A stretch of DNA of 64,000 nt from Patellaria atrata CBS 101060 (taxonomy: Eukaryota; Ascomycota; Dothideomycetes; Patellariales; Patellariaceae): assembly GCA_010093705.1 (NCBI GenBank), contig MU006098.1, positions 45,981 to 109,980 of the forward strand, written 5' to 3'. The notes beneath the pieces were generated by a model, which did not search any database, was not told the origin of the DNA, and saw only the letters and a list, made by a program, of their open reading frames with translations. Within the stretch, counting starts at the first letter, position 1. Every line of letters starts with the position of its first letter. The translations under genes were made by a program, and so were the position numbers. Positions 63,138 to 64,000 of the stretch are shown in pieces.

Positions 63138-64000
63138 ACGTGCTTCACCAGTCAGTGAGCCACCCCACCAAGATCAACCCACGTCTTCAACAAAATCAAC
63201 AATGCCACTAACACAGAACCTCCAGAAGCTCCGGCAAGAAGGTAGATTACTTATTGCTACTAAGTCGCTTCAAGAAAACTGAATTTCAAGTATCCGGAAG
63301 GCCGCTACATTGTACGATGTTCTAAAGTCTACACTCCGTCGTCGAGTATACGGGGTAACACCTCAGAGCGCGTCTAACTCACGAAAACGAAAGCTACAGC
63401 TATCTAAAGAGCAGGCACTTGTAGAATGGATCCTCGACCTCGACCGATGCGGATTTCCGCCCCATATCATTGACGTACGCCGAATGGCAGACCATTTACT
63501 CGCCGCGCGGGGCCAGACTCCCACACCCGTCGGTAAGAACTGGGTATGCCGCTTTATCAACAACCAGCCAGACCTACAGACAAGATGAAATAGGAAGTTC
63601 CATTCTCAACGCGCGAAATGCGAAGATCGAGACGTATTTCGCGAGTGGTACAAGCGCGTAAATGAGACGCGCCAGAAGTACGGCATCCTAGACGACGATA
63701 GCTACAACTTTGACGAGACTGGATTCATGATGGGTGTATCTGCGACATCGAAAGTCGTTACAAGCTCCGATACTATAGGCCGAGCAATTCTTATACAACC
63801 GGGCAATCGCGAATGGTCGACGGCGATTGAGTGCGTTAATGCGACTGGGTGGGCAATCCCGCCCTTCGTTATCCTTCCAGGAAAGCTCTACCAGTCAAGC
63901 TGGTATCGGGGACTTAGTGACTGGATGCTCGCTGTTAGCGATAATGGCTGGACAACAGTTAAACTAGGGTTTGAATGGATTAAGCACTTTAATAGCTATA
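63138..64000 (+). mobile_element. Fot1/pogo-type transposon, second copy of element 2 family (cut by window edge)
   Basis: It begins ACGTGCTT after a TA at 63136-63137 and matches element 2 closely from its first base. Its left end has only one 17-bp unit (CACCAGTCAGTGAGCCA), not two. The transposase starts at 63201 (MPLTQNLQKLRQEG), has TGA at 63280-63282 and TGA at 63586-63588, and reaches the first catalytic Asp (YNFDETGFMMG) and beyond. A TGG codon is retained at the site where element 2 has its second TAG. By eye the two copies differ at somewhat under one base in ten. The right end is outside the window. Confidence 0.92.

Overview
The window is nuclear DNA of a filamentous ascomycete (Pezizomycotina). 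The evidence is short spliceosomal introns (mostly 46-90 nt, GTAAGT/GTATGT donors, CTAAY branch sites, YAG acceptors), single-copy eukaryotic genes on both strands without operons, Fot1/pogo transposons with TA target sites, and a very AT-rich block that looks RIP-mutated. A Leotiomycete is plausible from the general look of the proteins, but this is an inference.

Layout. 1-2490 is an AT-rich degenerate repeat, followed by a worn LTR-like repeat. 2990-6830 holds a thioredoxin-domain gene, the nucleotide-sugar transporter HUT1 and a Gfo/Idh/MocA oxidoreductase. 7458-7549 is an intron-containing tRNA-Ser(AGA). 7790-11613 is an arsenic-handling neighbourhood: a rhodanese-type (Arc2-like) arsenate reductase, a fragmented bZIP regulator and a divergently transcribed arsenite methyltransferase. 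An unrecognised and possibly decayed gene follows at about 12.0-13.3 kb. Two different Fot1/pogo transposons (13490-15304 and 15330-17163) sit 25 bp apart; the first contains a 695-base assembly gap. A second copy of the 15330 element enters at the right edge (63138 onward).

17.3-23.7 kb is ordinary gene space: a coiled-coil protein, a YggS/PLPBP-type PLP protein, DPM3 and an armadillo-repeat SmgGDS-like protein. 24.7-28.3 kb is gene-poor, with one tiny acidic ORF and a tandemly duplicated non-coding unit of about 0.8 kb. 28.3-62.5 kb is a dense housekeeping block: PEX14 (with a 7-nt microexon), a short-chain dehydrogenase, a conserved unknown protein, a second Gfo/Idh/MocA enzyme, a membrane-anchored ubiquitin hydrolase, mitochondrial ribosomal protein bL9, fructose-bisphosphate aldolase, argininosuccinate lyase, an AFG2-type AAA ATPase, a large disordered protein, BUD13, an alkyltransferase-like protein (with a 13-nt microexon), a small acidic conserved protein, an HSL-family hydrolase, a CYP52-like P450 and a disordered protein.

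Except for the arsenic set, the genes show no pathway clustering. Divergent pairs sharing short promoters are bZIP/arsenite methyltransferase, DPM3/SmgGDS, ubiquitin hydrolase/bL9, AFG2/47484 and BUD13/ATL. All exon coordinates were derived by hand from reading frames, splice consensus and remembered family alignments. I saw no clear sign of an entirely new system. The strongest leads are the arsenic cluster, the unknown 12-13 kb locus, the shared paired-17-mer architecture of the transposon ends, and the two microexons.
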